Below, one piece after another: positions 13,101 to 27,897 of a stretch of DNA of 64,000 nt. A model generated the notes under the pieces. That model had not been told where the DNA came from and ran no database searches. It worked only from the letters and a program-made list of their open reading frames with translations. Position numbers and translations under genes: made by a program. The DNA is from Dryas octopetala. Lineage: Eukaryota; Streptophyta; Magnoliopsida; Rosales; Rosaceae. The stretch lies in assembly GCA_963921425.1 (NCBI GenBank), contig OY992833.1, forward strand, positions 22,405,454-22,469,453, in the 5' to 3' direction. Each line of letters opens with the position of its first letter. The first letter of the stretch is position 1.

Positions 13101-15249
13101 CTCTATTGTAACTATATTTTTTTTTTTCACATAAATAAGACTGGCTGGATGTATTCTTTCAGACACTGTACAATATGGCATTTTGATACTAAGGAAATAA
13201 CATCGGAAATTGCAAGGTTTTCACCAGTGGCCACTAAAAACATCACTCCCATATCAGAGCCTTTAGTAATTACTGAAATTATGATGCCCATTAATTCACT
13301 ATTGATATTTCAATAACAGTCAAGCAACCCCACCTTCTTACTGAATTTACGGCCGTTTAGAAATTGTTTGATTACTAATTACCTAAATGAGATCCATTTC
13401 TGCAAATCACAGGGAGGGCGATTATACAGTTTACTACTCAATTGCAATAATAAAATATCATTCTTCCAAGTTTTGAAATGTCAGAAAGACTGTAAATCCT
13501 GTATGAAATCCCTTTGAAATAACACATCAACTCCATTGAAGCATAATTCTTCAGTTATAGAGTCACCTGTTTCCATGACAATAAATGACACAGGGCAAAG
13601 GCTTTCCTTCAGGACTAACAATGGGCATGTAATGACTACAGTTGAGGACATGTCCCCGACTGTTTTTAACCTGCACAATTTTCAAAGACCTTTATATAGA
13701 AGGATAACAACCACATGGAAATCTTAGGTCATAAGCTAGCAGAAAATGAACATAATTCAGAAAATAATGGGCAAAATAAAAGTTGTCAAGACAAATAATC
13801 ACCAGAGTTTTGTTGAACTAATTAAAGTAGGGTGTTAGATCCCTTTCTCATCAACTAGAAAGGTCAGACAAGTTTCACTTATATGTTTCATTCCGAAGGA
13901 GACAAAGAACAAGAAAAAAAAAATAGAGGATGAATTAATGAAAGAAATTAACTGGAATTACTCATACAAAAGGTTCCATGGCTGTCTAACATCATTTACC
14001 AAATGCTTCCTGAACACTAAATGAGATGTGCTTCTGCAATCTCGAATAGGTCACCAGTTAGCTAGGGTTGACCAAAACTTTTCATGTATATATTTGCTAC
14101 AGATGCAGTTTTGTACCCATGCTTGGGCCTGACAACAAAACCTGATTTGGTCATAAGTAGAAAAAGTCTAGCATCATTGCACCTTAGACCCAAACACCCT
14201 GGATAGCATTTCCTCAAAATTTTGTTCAACAGAAAAAAAAAAAAAGAAAAGAAAAAATATATATATATATATAAATATATATATGCAAATGTTCCCCATT
14301 AAGAATTACCAGAGCTAGACCCACACAAAATAAACCATTTACAGATTGTACCAGCTGTGTTCTGTACTAAAGTGCATTTCTAGCAAGTTTTTACAGCCTC
14401 CAACATGAAGAAAATCTTAGAAATTCAGAAGGTAAAATAAAATGGTAAACTACCTTCCTCAGACATACAAAATAAGGATGCTTACCTCCAGATCTTTCCT
14501 TTGGTACCATTTCCCTTTCAGTATGAACTCTTGATCCAATAAATCATTTTTTGGGTCGTATTCAGCCCTGAAACCCAACAAGAATAAACTCATAATCTCT
14601 TCAAGTAATTAAAAGTTTCTTATATTTCCAATCCTTTAGGGCAAAGAAATCACTAAAATCTCAATAATTTTGTGAGGTTTAAAGTTCAACAAACCAACTC
14701 CAAGAATCTAAAATTTTACACCAGAATAGAAAAGGGAAAGAGAAGCACTGAACACAACATGATCTTGGTTTTCCATCATATCAAGAAGGAGGGGGGGGAG
14801 GGGGGAGGGAATGCTAATAAGGTTCAACTCCAGCTCTACCAGCATAAACCATATTTTCCTCTGAAACTTATCAAAATTAAAATAATATCAAGTACCAACC
14901 ATATGCTTCATACTCTATTTCTTTCTACTCAACTCAACAAAAAAAAAAATGGAAAAAGCTGAATTCTACTTAAACAAATAGTTGAATTAGGCTCAGTTAA
15001 ATAAAGAGTTTCATATTCATAGAGACCCATATGGGAAATCAACTAAGATTTAAACTTCAAATCCCAATTCATCTTTTCTCAACAACCAAACGGAGCATGA
15101 ACAAAAACCCATCAAGAATTCCAATCACAAAAACAAAAAAAATTCCAAAAACAATCTCACAGATAAAGAAAAAGAGCAAAAACGAAAGAGAGGATTAAAG
15201 GGTACTGTTACCTGGGAGGCCGAATTATAAAGTTGACAAGCTGCTCCAT
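7137..15249 (-). CDS. Alpha/beta hydrolase with long Ser-rich tail (596 aa, 14 exons)
   Basis: Exons in transcript order: 15249-15212, 14567-14486, 13670-13567, 12655-12529, 11978-11884, 10791-10668, 10415-10335, 9534-9436, 9027-8869, 8765-8705, 8583-8510, 8255-8211, 7914-7738, 7661-7137. All junctions are GT-AG and in frame (1791 nt). The N-terminal half is a serine-hydrolase fold of the S33/esterase type. The oxyanion-side motif CHGNSG is near residues 71-76. The nucleophile elbow GRSMGA puts the serine at 143. The likely acid is Asp234 in GHAIDDDF and the likely base His262 in FEGDHNS. Residues from about 300 to 596 are hydrophilic and Ser/Thr/Pro-rich, without a fold I can name. It matches the plant family of At4g14290 and At3g23540. 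The catalytic triad is intact, so an active serine hydrolase is expected; the substrate is unknown. Introns are long and hold simple repeats and small insertions. Confidence 0.92.
9565..9720. repeat. Insertion-like segment in hydrolase intron 8
   Basis: This part of the intron is unusually rich in CG-containing GTGTC/GACAC words (ACACGTGTCGGGCGTGTC and similar), unlike the AT-rich intron around it. The partly palindromic composition suggests a small repeat or transposon remnant. I could not define its ends. Confidence 0.35.
14255..14286. repeat. (AT)n microsatellite in hydrolase intron
   Basis: A run of ATATAT interrupted by AAATAT, directly after a short A-rich stretch, within the second intron. 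It is a simple sequence repeat and probably length-polymorphic. Confidence 0.85.
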
Positions 15250-16044
15250 AGATTCAAAATGATCTCCCTCCCAGCTGTTCTTCAACAATTTCACTCCTTT
15301 TAACAAAATACTCGTATAATAAATAAATATTAAATCACAAAATAAAGACCAGGACGGAAAATAATCTGGTGGGTGATTACAAATTCCTCAGAAGAACATT
15401 AGGAAACAAGAAGAAAGACCGGCCTATGTTGTTGGTGGTGGTGGTGGTGTTTCCCTTACGATTTCTGTTTGTTTCCTTGCAAACAAAAGCTTAGTATTAT
15501 TATTATTACTATATTTTTTGCTTGCTCCTTCCGAGTCCCGACGCATGCCTCTCTGGCTCTTCTGTTTTTTTTTTTTTTTCTTTCCCGACCTCTCTGTCTA
15601 TGGCTTTTTTTTTTAATTAATTTTATTTTGATGGATCGCACGTGTTTGCCACAAATTCATGGGTTGGAATGCAGGAATGGAGTCATGGACACAAGGTGGA
15701 CCGGGTTCGGGTCGGGATGATGAATCTATTTTAAGTTTACCGAACTATTCTTTATTTTTCGGGTTAGTCTTAATAGTGAGAGGTAAGATAATGAGTAAGT
15801 TTAAATAAGTTAAGAGTTTGATGTCTTCCACTGTAATAAAAAGAAAAAAATTCCTAAGCTTTTAGGGTTAGTTTAAGTGATGGAGATGGATAAAATAAGG
15901 GTAGAATTAAACTAAGTTCACAGTTCGATTTTTTCTGATGTAAAAAAAAAAAAACAATTTATGGGTTTCATGTTGACTACATAGCTAATAATGTCTTTCA
16001 CTTGAAAGAGGTTTATGTGGGACACACTTACACAAATTATATAT

Positions 16045-16489
16045 AGGCTTAAGTACATTTATATTCTCAACTATAGGGTCCATTTCAAATTAGCCCACGA
16101 TCTATAAAATATTTCAAATTTTCCCATTAACTATAGGGTTCATTTCAAGTTGGTCCACGATTTATAACACATTTCAAATTTCCCCATTAACTATAGGGTT
16201 CATTTCAAATTGATTAACGAACTAACAAAAAACATACAGAATGGTTGACAAAACCGCGTTGACAAAAAAATTGAACCGAACCGGATTATTTATATATATA
16301 TTTTTTATTTATTTGTGGACCAACTTGAAATGAACCATATAGTTAATGAGAAAATTTGAAATGTTTCATAGTTCGTGGACCAACTTGAAATGAATCCTAT
16401 AGTTAATGGGAAAATTTGAAATGTTTTATAGTTCGTGGATCAACTTGAAATGAACCCTATAGTTGGTGGATGTAAATATACTTGAGCCT
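16045..16489. mobile_element. Foldback MITE with internal subrepeats
   Basis: The two ends are inverted copies: AGGCTTAAGTA on the left and CTTGAGCCT on the right. They are flanked on both sides by TATAT (16040-16044 and 16490-16494), a likely 5-bp target duplication, although the AT-rich flank makes it ambiguous. Each arm is built from tandem units of about 55-60 bp around the phrase CTATAGGGTTCATTTCAAAT (inverted on the right), so the whole element can fold into one hairpin. There is no coding capacity. Confidence 0.75.
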
Positions 16490-16578
16490 TATATTTATCT
16501 TTATGAGGATTATCGGTAAATAGAATTGTATTTGACCAAAACAAAAAATAAATAGAATTTTATCAACTGTAATTTTAA

Positions 16579-17266
16579 GGCCCCGTTTGGGATTGCGGTG
16601 GAAGATCCAAAAGCTGCTGTGGATGACAATTCTCAATCACCTACAGCAGTTTTGGTGTTTGGTAAAAAAATTAAAAACTGCTTTTTCCCACAATTCTCAA
16701 CTTCCTACAACAAAAACAGAAAGCAAGTTTCTAGGTGCTTTTGAAAGCTGCAGTGAATCACAGCAACAATGAATATTTTATTTTACCCATAATATCCTCA
16801 TTGATTTCTATATTTTTAATTTGTTTATTTTAAATTAAAAAATATGTTCATTGTTAGTTATATTTTATATTGTGATAATTAATTATGATATTTTATTTGC
16901 ATGATTAAAATTATAATATACCTAAAAAAATAATAGACATAGTTATTTAATAATGTTGTTCTTAGAAAAATTAATGCTAATAAAAATTTGTAGCCAAAAA
17001 TTTAAAAAACAAGTAAAACACATTTTATTTTTACCAAACAAATAAGTGAAATACACTTTTAGCATCATGTCTATTTTAGTAATTATACACAGTCACATCA
17101 CTTTTACATTAACATTTACCAACCACTTTGATACTGTTTTTTGCACTCACAGCACTTTTGAAAACATACTTTATTAAATACTCAGCTGGTTTACTTTACA
17201 GCTGACTTTACTTCACAACTGTTTTACCTCACAGCTGTTTTTTCACACAGTAATATCAAACTGGCC
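16579..17266. mobile_element. AT-rich MITE, possibly hAT-related
   Basis: The left end GGCCCCGTTTGGGATT and the right end AATATCAAACTGGCC are imperfect inverted repeats of the kind seen in many plant MITEs that begin with GGGCCCGTTTGG. The interior is AT-rich with CAGCTG and TTCACA motifs on both arms and no ORF. I could not settle a target duplication, so the hAT assignment is inference. Confidence 0.5.
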
Positions 17267-18237
17267 CATCACTATCTTGTTTCGTTTGATTTTTAGTATG
17301 TGATAAATTATTTTACTTAAAATGAAATGTGATAAAGATGCTAAAATTTCCTATTTCAAATTCTAAAAATTTCCTTTGAAGTACAATCGTTATGCTTTTA
17401 TTACCAAAAAAAAATAGTTGTTATGCTTCTCTTTATTTTGTGTAATTATTATTTTTATTTAAGGAATGAGGATTTGAATTCAAAATCTCTTGCTACAAAG
17501 TTAGAAGAAATACTACACTAAGAAATCAGTAGTCAATTGATTTTGAAGTACAACTGTTATGCTTTTTTTGTTTTTTTGTTTTTTCCTTTTTCAATTTTTT
17601 TATAATTTTTAAATTAGTCATGGAAAGATCTTAAACCAAAGCTAAATCAAGATTACAAGATATTTGAACAAAGTAGGTATGTTTATGACTTTATGTGCAA
17701 GGTGGTATGGGTTGGACGGTTGGACACTTGGACCTCTAATTTCTTTTCCATTGAAAGGAAATAAATTAACAATCTTAACCAATAAGAAAGTAAAGAACAA
17801 ATGCAAATGGTGCAGATTGGGGAACATAAATGTAAAGGGCATCTAGAAAAAGGGTTAAATATCCAAGTGGGCATGAAGGGCAGCCTCTTACCTTGCATCA
17901 AAGGTTGAATAGATAAAGTAAAATGTGTTATGATAATGACCAGGTACCTTTCTTGGAAACTCATGATGTGAGGCATCACTCACCTTACCAATTAATGATT
18001 CCACTAATATTATGCTTGTGTCAGCAACACACAAGGGTCCATTCATTTGCCTTGAAGCAATAGACAATTCCACTAATTCCACTAATTCAAAGACGTACCC
18101 AATTCTATGCTAACAAAGCTTTGCTCAAATTCACAAGCAATCAAAAGTGACTTTACTCCTTACCCCAAAATAGGGTCTATACAGCAAATTAATGAAAGGG
18201 CTGTCAATTTGGTTAGGGGCTATTAATGTTGGCCAAT

Positions 18238-18440
18238 GATGGTCTATAAGCAGAGATTCTCATGCATGCCATTGATAAAGGTTGCATTGGCTGTAGAGTG
18301 AATGAGACCCTCTTTAACTCAGTCAATGATGGTCTCTGATTAATGGTCTGTAAGCAGAGTTTCTCATGCATGCCATGCCATTGATGAAGTACATTTGACT
18401 CTGAAATGTCTGTAGAGTGAATGAGCCCTCATTAGCTCAG
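18238..18440. repeat. Diverged tandem duplication, two ~105-bp copies
   Basis: Both copies share, in the same order, GCAGAG(A/T)TTCTCATGCATG, CCATTGAT and CTGTAGAGTGAATGAG. The second copy carries small insertions. There is no coding potential. It looks like an old local duplication in the spacer upstream of GS2. Confidence 0.65.
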
Positions 18441-19956
18441 CTTGAAATATTGATTGTTTTGGGATTTTGCTCACCCTGAGCCACAGTATTTGAGCATCAT
18501 TGAACTTTCTAAACCTTTTAGTAGTTGGACTGAATCCAATTGCTGAAAGTCAAATCCATTTTAAAATGTTAAATTTGAATCAATTGTATAATGCATACTA
18601 TATGATTCTCTACTTATTTTTGTGTGTTGATTTTATCTCTATGCATGTCTAAAACGACGTCATTTTATGTTTAAGAGTTAAACATAAAATGTTTAATTAG
18701 GATTTAGTAATTAAAATCTATATCAAATGATATTTATACAAAAGTATAAAACAATATGATCTTAGATGTAAGCATAATATCAACACCGAAAAGATTAGTA
18801 ATTAAGTAAAGAATCTGAATCCCTAATGTCTAAAATAGGAAGGCCAAGAGCTGGCTGGCCATAGAGGCCAACTATGGTCTTGATGGGCTGACTGACCAGG
18901 AACAGGCTGACCATGGAGCCTAAAGCATCTCAATCATTTTAGTTAAAATATTAGGAATTAAGATGCTCAAAAATGTTCTATACTACTCTTAATTACTCTT
19001 TTAGTGCTTAAGATAAGATGCACTCTGAAGTGATAGCATTGCTGGAGAGTGAGAGACTTCTCTCCGCAGAAAACTAGAGCATGTGATATACTCAACGCAG
19101 CCAAAAGATTGTAGATCATGCATTTGAAGGGCATGTGAAATGTGCATCTCTCTGCATATAAGACACAATGCATGCCTTATGGTGGTCCCAAAAGGGCGCA
19201 ATATTAAGAAATGTCCCTTTCTCCACCAAGCATTCGCTGGATAATTGGAAGAGGGAAGAAAAGAGGGCTTGCTTGACATCATGCATCATGCTTAACTTAA
19301 TTTGGTTTCCATGCAATGAAATATATATAAAATACGACTTCACCTTCTATATCATCCAACAAACAAAAAAATTGGAGTTTTGAGTGGTATCTAGTACACG
19401 TTATTACATTAGTCACCCAATTTTATATAATATTTTCGAATGATCTTCTTCAAATTATCACTTGAGTTAGAATTTTTAAACAATGTCTACTACTAGCTAT
19501 TGGTTCGGAAATATTTCTCTTTTTCAATTCAAATATGTCATTCTCAAATAAAAATAGTTCATAGACAATAATAAGTTAATGATGATGACAAAACTAAGAC
19601 ACGGTAGATTAGTAGGAGGTTAGGAGCAAAAGTAAAAGCAATCCAAAAGCAACATTCTGCTTGATCCTTGCCTTTTTTTGTTATGGAGCATATTATATGT
19701 AACACAACCTTAATTAGCATTAAAACCATATTATATTCACTTCCCTTGTACGGTTCATAACTTCATAGGGAGAAAGAACTTGACCCCAAAAAAATAGGGA
19801 GAAAGAATTAAAAAATTTAGGAACCTTATCTTTGATACTACTAATCCAAGCTTCTCTTGGAGCCTCTTAAGGGACCAAAAACTATTTTCCTCCACTCATC
19901 CATATACCCCTATCTACTAAGGAAAAGCCAACAAATCTTTTGCCCATCAACCACCA

Positions 19957-19968
19957 TTTTATATAAAG
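19957..19968 (+). promoter_or_regulatory. TATA box of the GS2 gene
   Basis: TTTTATATAAAG lies about 105 bp upstream of the 5' UTR splice donor at 20074. The interval contains the CT-rich leader expected of a plant 5' UTR. Confidence 0.6.
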
Positions 19969-20073
19969 CCTCACACCAAAATACCCATCTACTCTTTCTC
20001 ACACTCTAACCAGCTCCAGCTGCGGAACCCAGTTTCAGCCTTCCTGTTCCAGCCATTTTGCAGCAGTCTTAAG

Positions 20074-21451
20074 GTAAGTTTCTTGTGCCAACTCCATCCA
20101 TACTTCCATAGCATCTTTGCTTGTATGAGGGAACAATGGAGAACCAGAGTGTAGTAAACTTTGAATGGGTGATGGGTTAGTCAAACATTCAGTAAAAATT
20201 AACAATGCCTGACACTATTGGTCATATTCTGCTTGAATCTGACAGACTGGTGCAGAAAAGTTTGACACATGGTAGATTGTTAGTATATTTTTCTTTCTCT
20301 GTTTGTGCTTGGTGTTTCTCCTATAGCCCTTAATCTTTCTCTTAAAAAATGCCAAGTGGTTAATTTGGTGGTAACTGATAATAACTTGGTTTCTATTTTG
20401 GTGATATGTAATTAGATTATCTTCCTTCTTTTCTGAATTTGTTTATTTGGATTCAATCATTCAATCATTCATTTCAGACTTTTCAGTATTAGAAAAGAAA
20501 AAAAGAGAGTTGGGGTCTTATTGTCATTTAGCACAAGTGCCCCGTAGTGGATTATTCCCGAGAAGACATAGTCCACATGACATGATCCGAGAGTTTGGAC
20601 AATATAATCCGAAATGACATTTATGGCCATCCAATTATTAGCTATAATGTCAACTGTGAGTGTGAGTCTGTCACTTTATTTCTCTCTCCCAATAATTCTA
20701 TTTCCTTCCCACTTGTAAACAACGCAAAAGTTGACTTCTCTTTGCTTTGCCATTTTTTGTTACATTTGATAGCCAAAAGGCACAAAACATGCTGTTCCAT
20801 GTCTCATTGAAATCAAGAGGGTATGAATGTATGATAGTATAAGAATACACTCCCTCTCACATGATGTCACAAAACAATGCAGAAATATGTATTTACTAAA
20901 TCATGATCCATTCAACCAAAAGAGAGAACAAAATAATAAGTTACCATGCGATGCCCACAAAGATGTTAGTCATGACAAAATAATTGGCTGGTGAGGATGA
21001 GAAGCCATGTATAAACAAGTGCATAAATAGAGTTTTGAATAGCAAGAATAGAAGAATTTACAATTGTCTATAATTAGAACAAATTGATCATGTTACATAA
21101 TGGAAGGACTGGTGTGTAAGAGGCAGGGTTTGAACCAAACCAATTGCTTGCTTTAAAAATCTAGGAAATGAAATTTGTCCTGTATGAAAATGCATGCCAA
21201 GTATAATATAAAGCAAATGTCATCTTTAACTGCAGATATAGTAAAAGTTTGAGTGGGTAACAATATCCTTACATTACATGAAAGCTTATCATTTAATTTT
21301 TATTGCAGAACCAAATGATAACTTCACGTTTTCTTGGTTTTACCTATTTAAATCGAACTTCCCAATTTCAATACTGGAGTCTCTGTAGATCTTGAGGATA
21401 AAAACTAATAACTACTAAGAAGTCTTTGATCATGGTTATACTATTTTTCAG
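20074..21451 (+). other. 5' UTR intron of the GS2 gene
   Basis: Donor AAG|GTAAGTTT and acceptor CTATTTTTCAG. The short exon to the left (about 19990-20073) has no ATG leading into the GS2 frame, and coding starts 16 nt after the acceptor. A long leader intron of this kind often carries expression-enhancing sequence in plants; that role is inferred here. The ORF at about 20595-20810 inside it has no recognisable homology. Confidence 0.6.
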
Positions 21452-21467
21452 TGAGGAGTAGGCCAAA

Positions 21468-24607
<3,140 letters not shown>

Positions 24608-24729
24608 AATCAATTCGTTTGAAATAATCCACCAGCGTTTAAAGTGCTGTCAACTGGGATCAAACAGCCAAAGTGTTGTGAAGCTTTTCCCCTCCCCTTT
24701 TAAATCCTTTTGAGAAGATCCTTTGTAAA

Positions 24730-26128
24730 TAAAGGTCTAACGTGAGTTGTCATTCATGCTCAACTTTGTAGAATGGTTTCTCGTATTCAAGAAAACCTGT
24801 AGATCAGATAGTCTCAAATCTCAATGAATTTATTTGACAGTTTACTGGATATTTTACTTGGTATGTGGCATGTGAGCTATGTTAATGTTGAGGGCCCGTT
24901 CCACCATATTTACATTATATGGGCATTTTCTTTCCAAGCACTTGGTAGGGTGTTTTTGGTCTCTAGGCGCGTGTACGTGAATAGATTGGACTTTAACTTA
25001 ATTTTTTATTTGGTTGGATTTCCAAACCTTTGATTTTTTGTTATTGGGAGTAATTTATACTTTTTTTTTTTGTTTAATTGTGTTTTTACCACCCAAAGTT
25101 TACATTGATTCCCACTTTACCACCCATAACTTTATTTGTCCCACTTTACCACCCAAAGTTTACATTGATTCTAACTTTACCACCCAGAAATTTATTTGTC
25201 CCACTTTACTACCCAAAGTTTACATTGATTCCTACTTTACCACCCAAAACTATTTTTCGTGTCCCAGTTAACCTTTTTCTGTCTATTCTGTCACTCTAGA
25301 TTCAGGGGGTAAAGTAGGAATCAATGTAAACTTTGGGTGGTAAAGTGGGAATCAATGTAAACTTTGGGTGGTAAAGTGGGACAGATAAAGTTCTGGGTGG
25401 TAAAGTGATAATCAATGTAAACTTTGGGTGGTAAAGTGGGACAAATAAAATTCTGGGTGATAAAATGGGAAACACCCCAAACTTTAGGTGGTAAAAACAC
25501 AATTAAGCCTTTTTTTTTCCTGATAATATGTTTTTATGACCATTTAACTTCGATCTATTATCTTTATATTCAAGAAGACAAGGGAGAAATGGAGAAACAT
25601 ATTTGGATCATTTGTCCTGTTTATTGTTTGGTACGGTGATAGCAATTTTGGGCAGTGAGAGTACCCTCTAGGCCTGTATACTAATAATACTCATTTCTTT
25701 TGCCAGCAGAAAAGCATTAAAAACAGAAAAGGGAAACTTTATTCTTTCATTTTGTGTGCTTAGCAGGGAAACTTTATTCCAGTAAAGTGCTGCCGTGCAG
25801 AACTGACAATAAGCAAAGAAGCCATGCATATTTGTAGGAAGATCTATAAACTACTTCTCTAAATTAACCAGAAAATCAAGAAGGATTCTTTGCTCTTATA
25901 TGGGGCAATCCCAATGATGGAAAGGAATGCAAGCTGTTTCTTTGAATTAAAGGCATTCATTTTAATAAACTATATGGCTGCAGGACCAATACCCTTGTTA
26001 ATATTGTTTCTTCTTTAGGGAAGGAACAACTCCTTGGTTTTATATAGTTCTCTCCTGCCCTCTAGGAGGGTGACAGTAACAAGTTTTCCTCTTCTTAATT
26101 ATCTCCAATTCTCCAAACTTCAAAGGCC
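24730..26128. other. Intergenic region between GS2 and AWPM-19 genes
   Basis: Contains the foldback MITE at 25071-25509. A TATA-like TTTTATATAG near 26037-26046 lies about 85 bp before the AWPM-19 start codon and is its likely core promoter. Nothing else is supported. Confidence 0.55.
25071..25509. mobile_element. Foldback MITE built of TTTACCACCCAAAG repeats
   Basis: The left arm is an array of units containing TTACCACCCAAAGTTTACAT followed by TGATTC; the right arm is the inverted array (ATGTAAACTTTGGGTGGTAA). The outer ends match as (AGGC)TTAATTGTGTTTTTACC. The loop is about 40 bp. The unit length of about 60 bp resembles the 16-kb element in design but not in sequence. Several long ORFs here are artefacts of the repeat. 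Confidence 0.75.
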
Positions 26129-27162
26129 ATGGCTTCTGGAGGGTCAAAATCAGCAGCATCCATTCTCTTAATTGTTAATCTTATTCTGTATTTCATTGTC
26201 ATTGTGATAGCTTCATGGGCTGTCAACCATGGAATCCAAAGGTCTCGTGAAGCAGGTATAGTTTTCTTTGGTACATTAGATGAGATCGAACTCATGAGCT
26301 ATCTTAATCTTAACCATTTAGATAAGCCTGAGGGGCTTTAAAAGAGGTAATTTAGACAGACAGAGACTAAATATATAGCCAGTCATGCATAGTCGACAGA
26401 CATTGTTATTGTATGGTTTCAAATACAATTTTTGGTAACAAATATGACTTTATTGATCATGTACAGCATCTGTTTTATCAATTCCGTTGCGCATATTTCC
26501 AATATTCTTCCCAATTGGGAATATGGCGACCGGTTTCTTCCTGATTTTCTCCCTCATTGCCGGCGTTGTTGGCATTGCCACCTCACTTACTGGACTCCAC
26601 AACGTTTTTCAATGGGATGGCCCCAACGTACACACTGCAGCTGCCTCTTCTCTTGTAGCTTGGTCCCTCACTCTTCTTGCCATGGGGTGAATGAACATTT
26701 CTGCTCTTTATTGTCTTCATTTTGTTTGAAACATTGGTTTGGCTCAGACCCCAATTCATATAGTTTCTTCTCCACTGTTCCTTGTTTCAGATTGGCTTGT
26801 AAAGAGATTGAACTTGGTTGGATAGATGCCAACTTGGTAAGCTGCTGCTCATATTTATAGTTTTTTTTTCAAAAAAAAAAAAAAAACAATGAAATTCTTG
26901 TATACGATGAATTATACAACGTCCTTCTTATAGTTGTATAATGAATTAGTGATCATCTTTCAGTAATTGTGAGAAGTTCGTTGTATACAATGTTATATGA
27001 TTGTTGAGTAACTAATAATGTTGTTATTGTATTACTACACAGCGTACTTTGGAGATCATAACAATAATTGTGAGTGCAACACAGCTATTTTCTACTTGTG
27101 CCATCCATGCTGGGGTTGAAGAAGCTATTGCAGCAGAAATGGACAGGAGGGGAAGAGTTTAA
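26129..27162 (+). CDS. AWPM-19-like membrane protein (170 aa, 4 exons)
   Basis: Exons 26129-26255, 26467-26686, 26791-26836, 27043-27162; 513 nt in frame. It has four hydrophobic segments: residues about 10-30, 50-77, 90-116 and 131-152. The family signature is clear: FPIGNMATGFFLIFSLIAG, then SLTGLHNV, then LLAMGLACKEIE. AWPM-19/PM19 proteins are plasma-membrane proteins induced by ABA, cold and seed maturation in cereals; some are reported to affect ABA transport or dormancy. Regulation here cannot be read from the sequence. It lies between GS2 and ABCI12 on the same strand. Confidence 0.95.
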
Positions 27163-27897
27163 TCCCTATGTTGATCCACACTGCTTGATTGATTTATAAA
27201 TATACATGACCACATACAGAATTGTATCTGAGTGTTTCTATTCTTACATTTTTTTTACTGCTGCTTTTGTGCGAGAGTTTTAAGGTTTTATGGAAAGTGT
27301 GATACTTAATTTCAACGCATGAAATCGAAATTTGAGTAATGCCAAATAGACCTCGTTCTTCTACAATATTGTGTATCACATCATTAGTATAATTGAAATT
27401 CATCAATTACAATAATGTGAATAATTTTATTCTTGAAAAAGCTATCATCGTCCTAAGCTTAGTGCACTGCACGCAAGGTTTTCGTAAGATCAATGTTCCA
27501 TAAACATTGCCTCTTACAAAGCCTGTTAGGTAACCCTAAACGAACTTAGATGATCTTATCTTGATCATTTAAGAACCAGAAATTAATGGAAGTTAATAAA
27601 AAAACAATGTTAAGAATTTCAAATTTATATCGGCCAAACATTGTTTCCAACAAAATTTGAGCAGGACAAAGTGTCGGTTTTTTTTTTTTGGTGAAATATG
27701 GTACTATTATTTTGTTTGTATAACTAACCTGATAATTGGGCCCAACTTATCTTACTAAAATTGCAGTGGTTCCTTTCTTCATGAGTTGATCTGAAGCTGA
27801 AATATATAGTTAGATTGATTCCCGCCACTTTGAAAGATAGCAAACTTCACGAACTGTACAAACTACAAAGACATCCAAACCCATCAACTCTTCTCCC
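27163..27897. other. Intergenic region, no gene seen
   Basis: 3' flank of the AWPM-19 gene and promoter of ABCI12. AT-rich; no ORF or repeat of note, apart from a T-run at about 27680. Confidence 0.6.

Larger units (their letters stand above)
15250..19950. other. Intergenic region with MITEs
   Basis: About 4.7 kb between the divergent hydrolase and GS2 genes. It holds two MITEs (16045-16489 and about 16579-17266) and a tandem duplication at about 18238-18440. The rest is AT-rich without a supported ORF. The hydrolase promoter lies in its left end and the GS2 promoter in its right end. Confidence 0.6.

Noticed and set aside
25014..25502. ORFs with repeated FTLIPTLPP or VYIDS motifs
   Set aside because: Translations of the tandem units of the 25-kb MITE in several frames and both strands.
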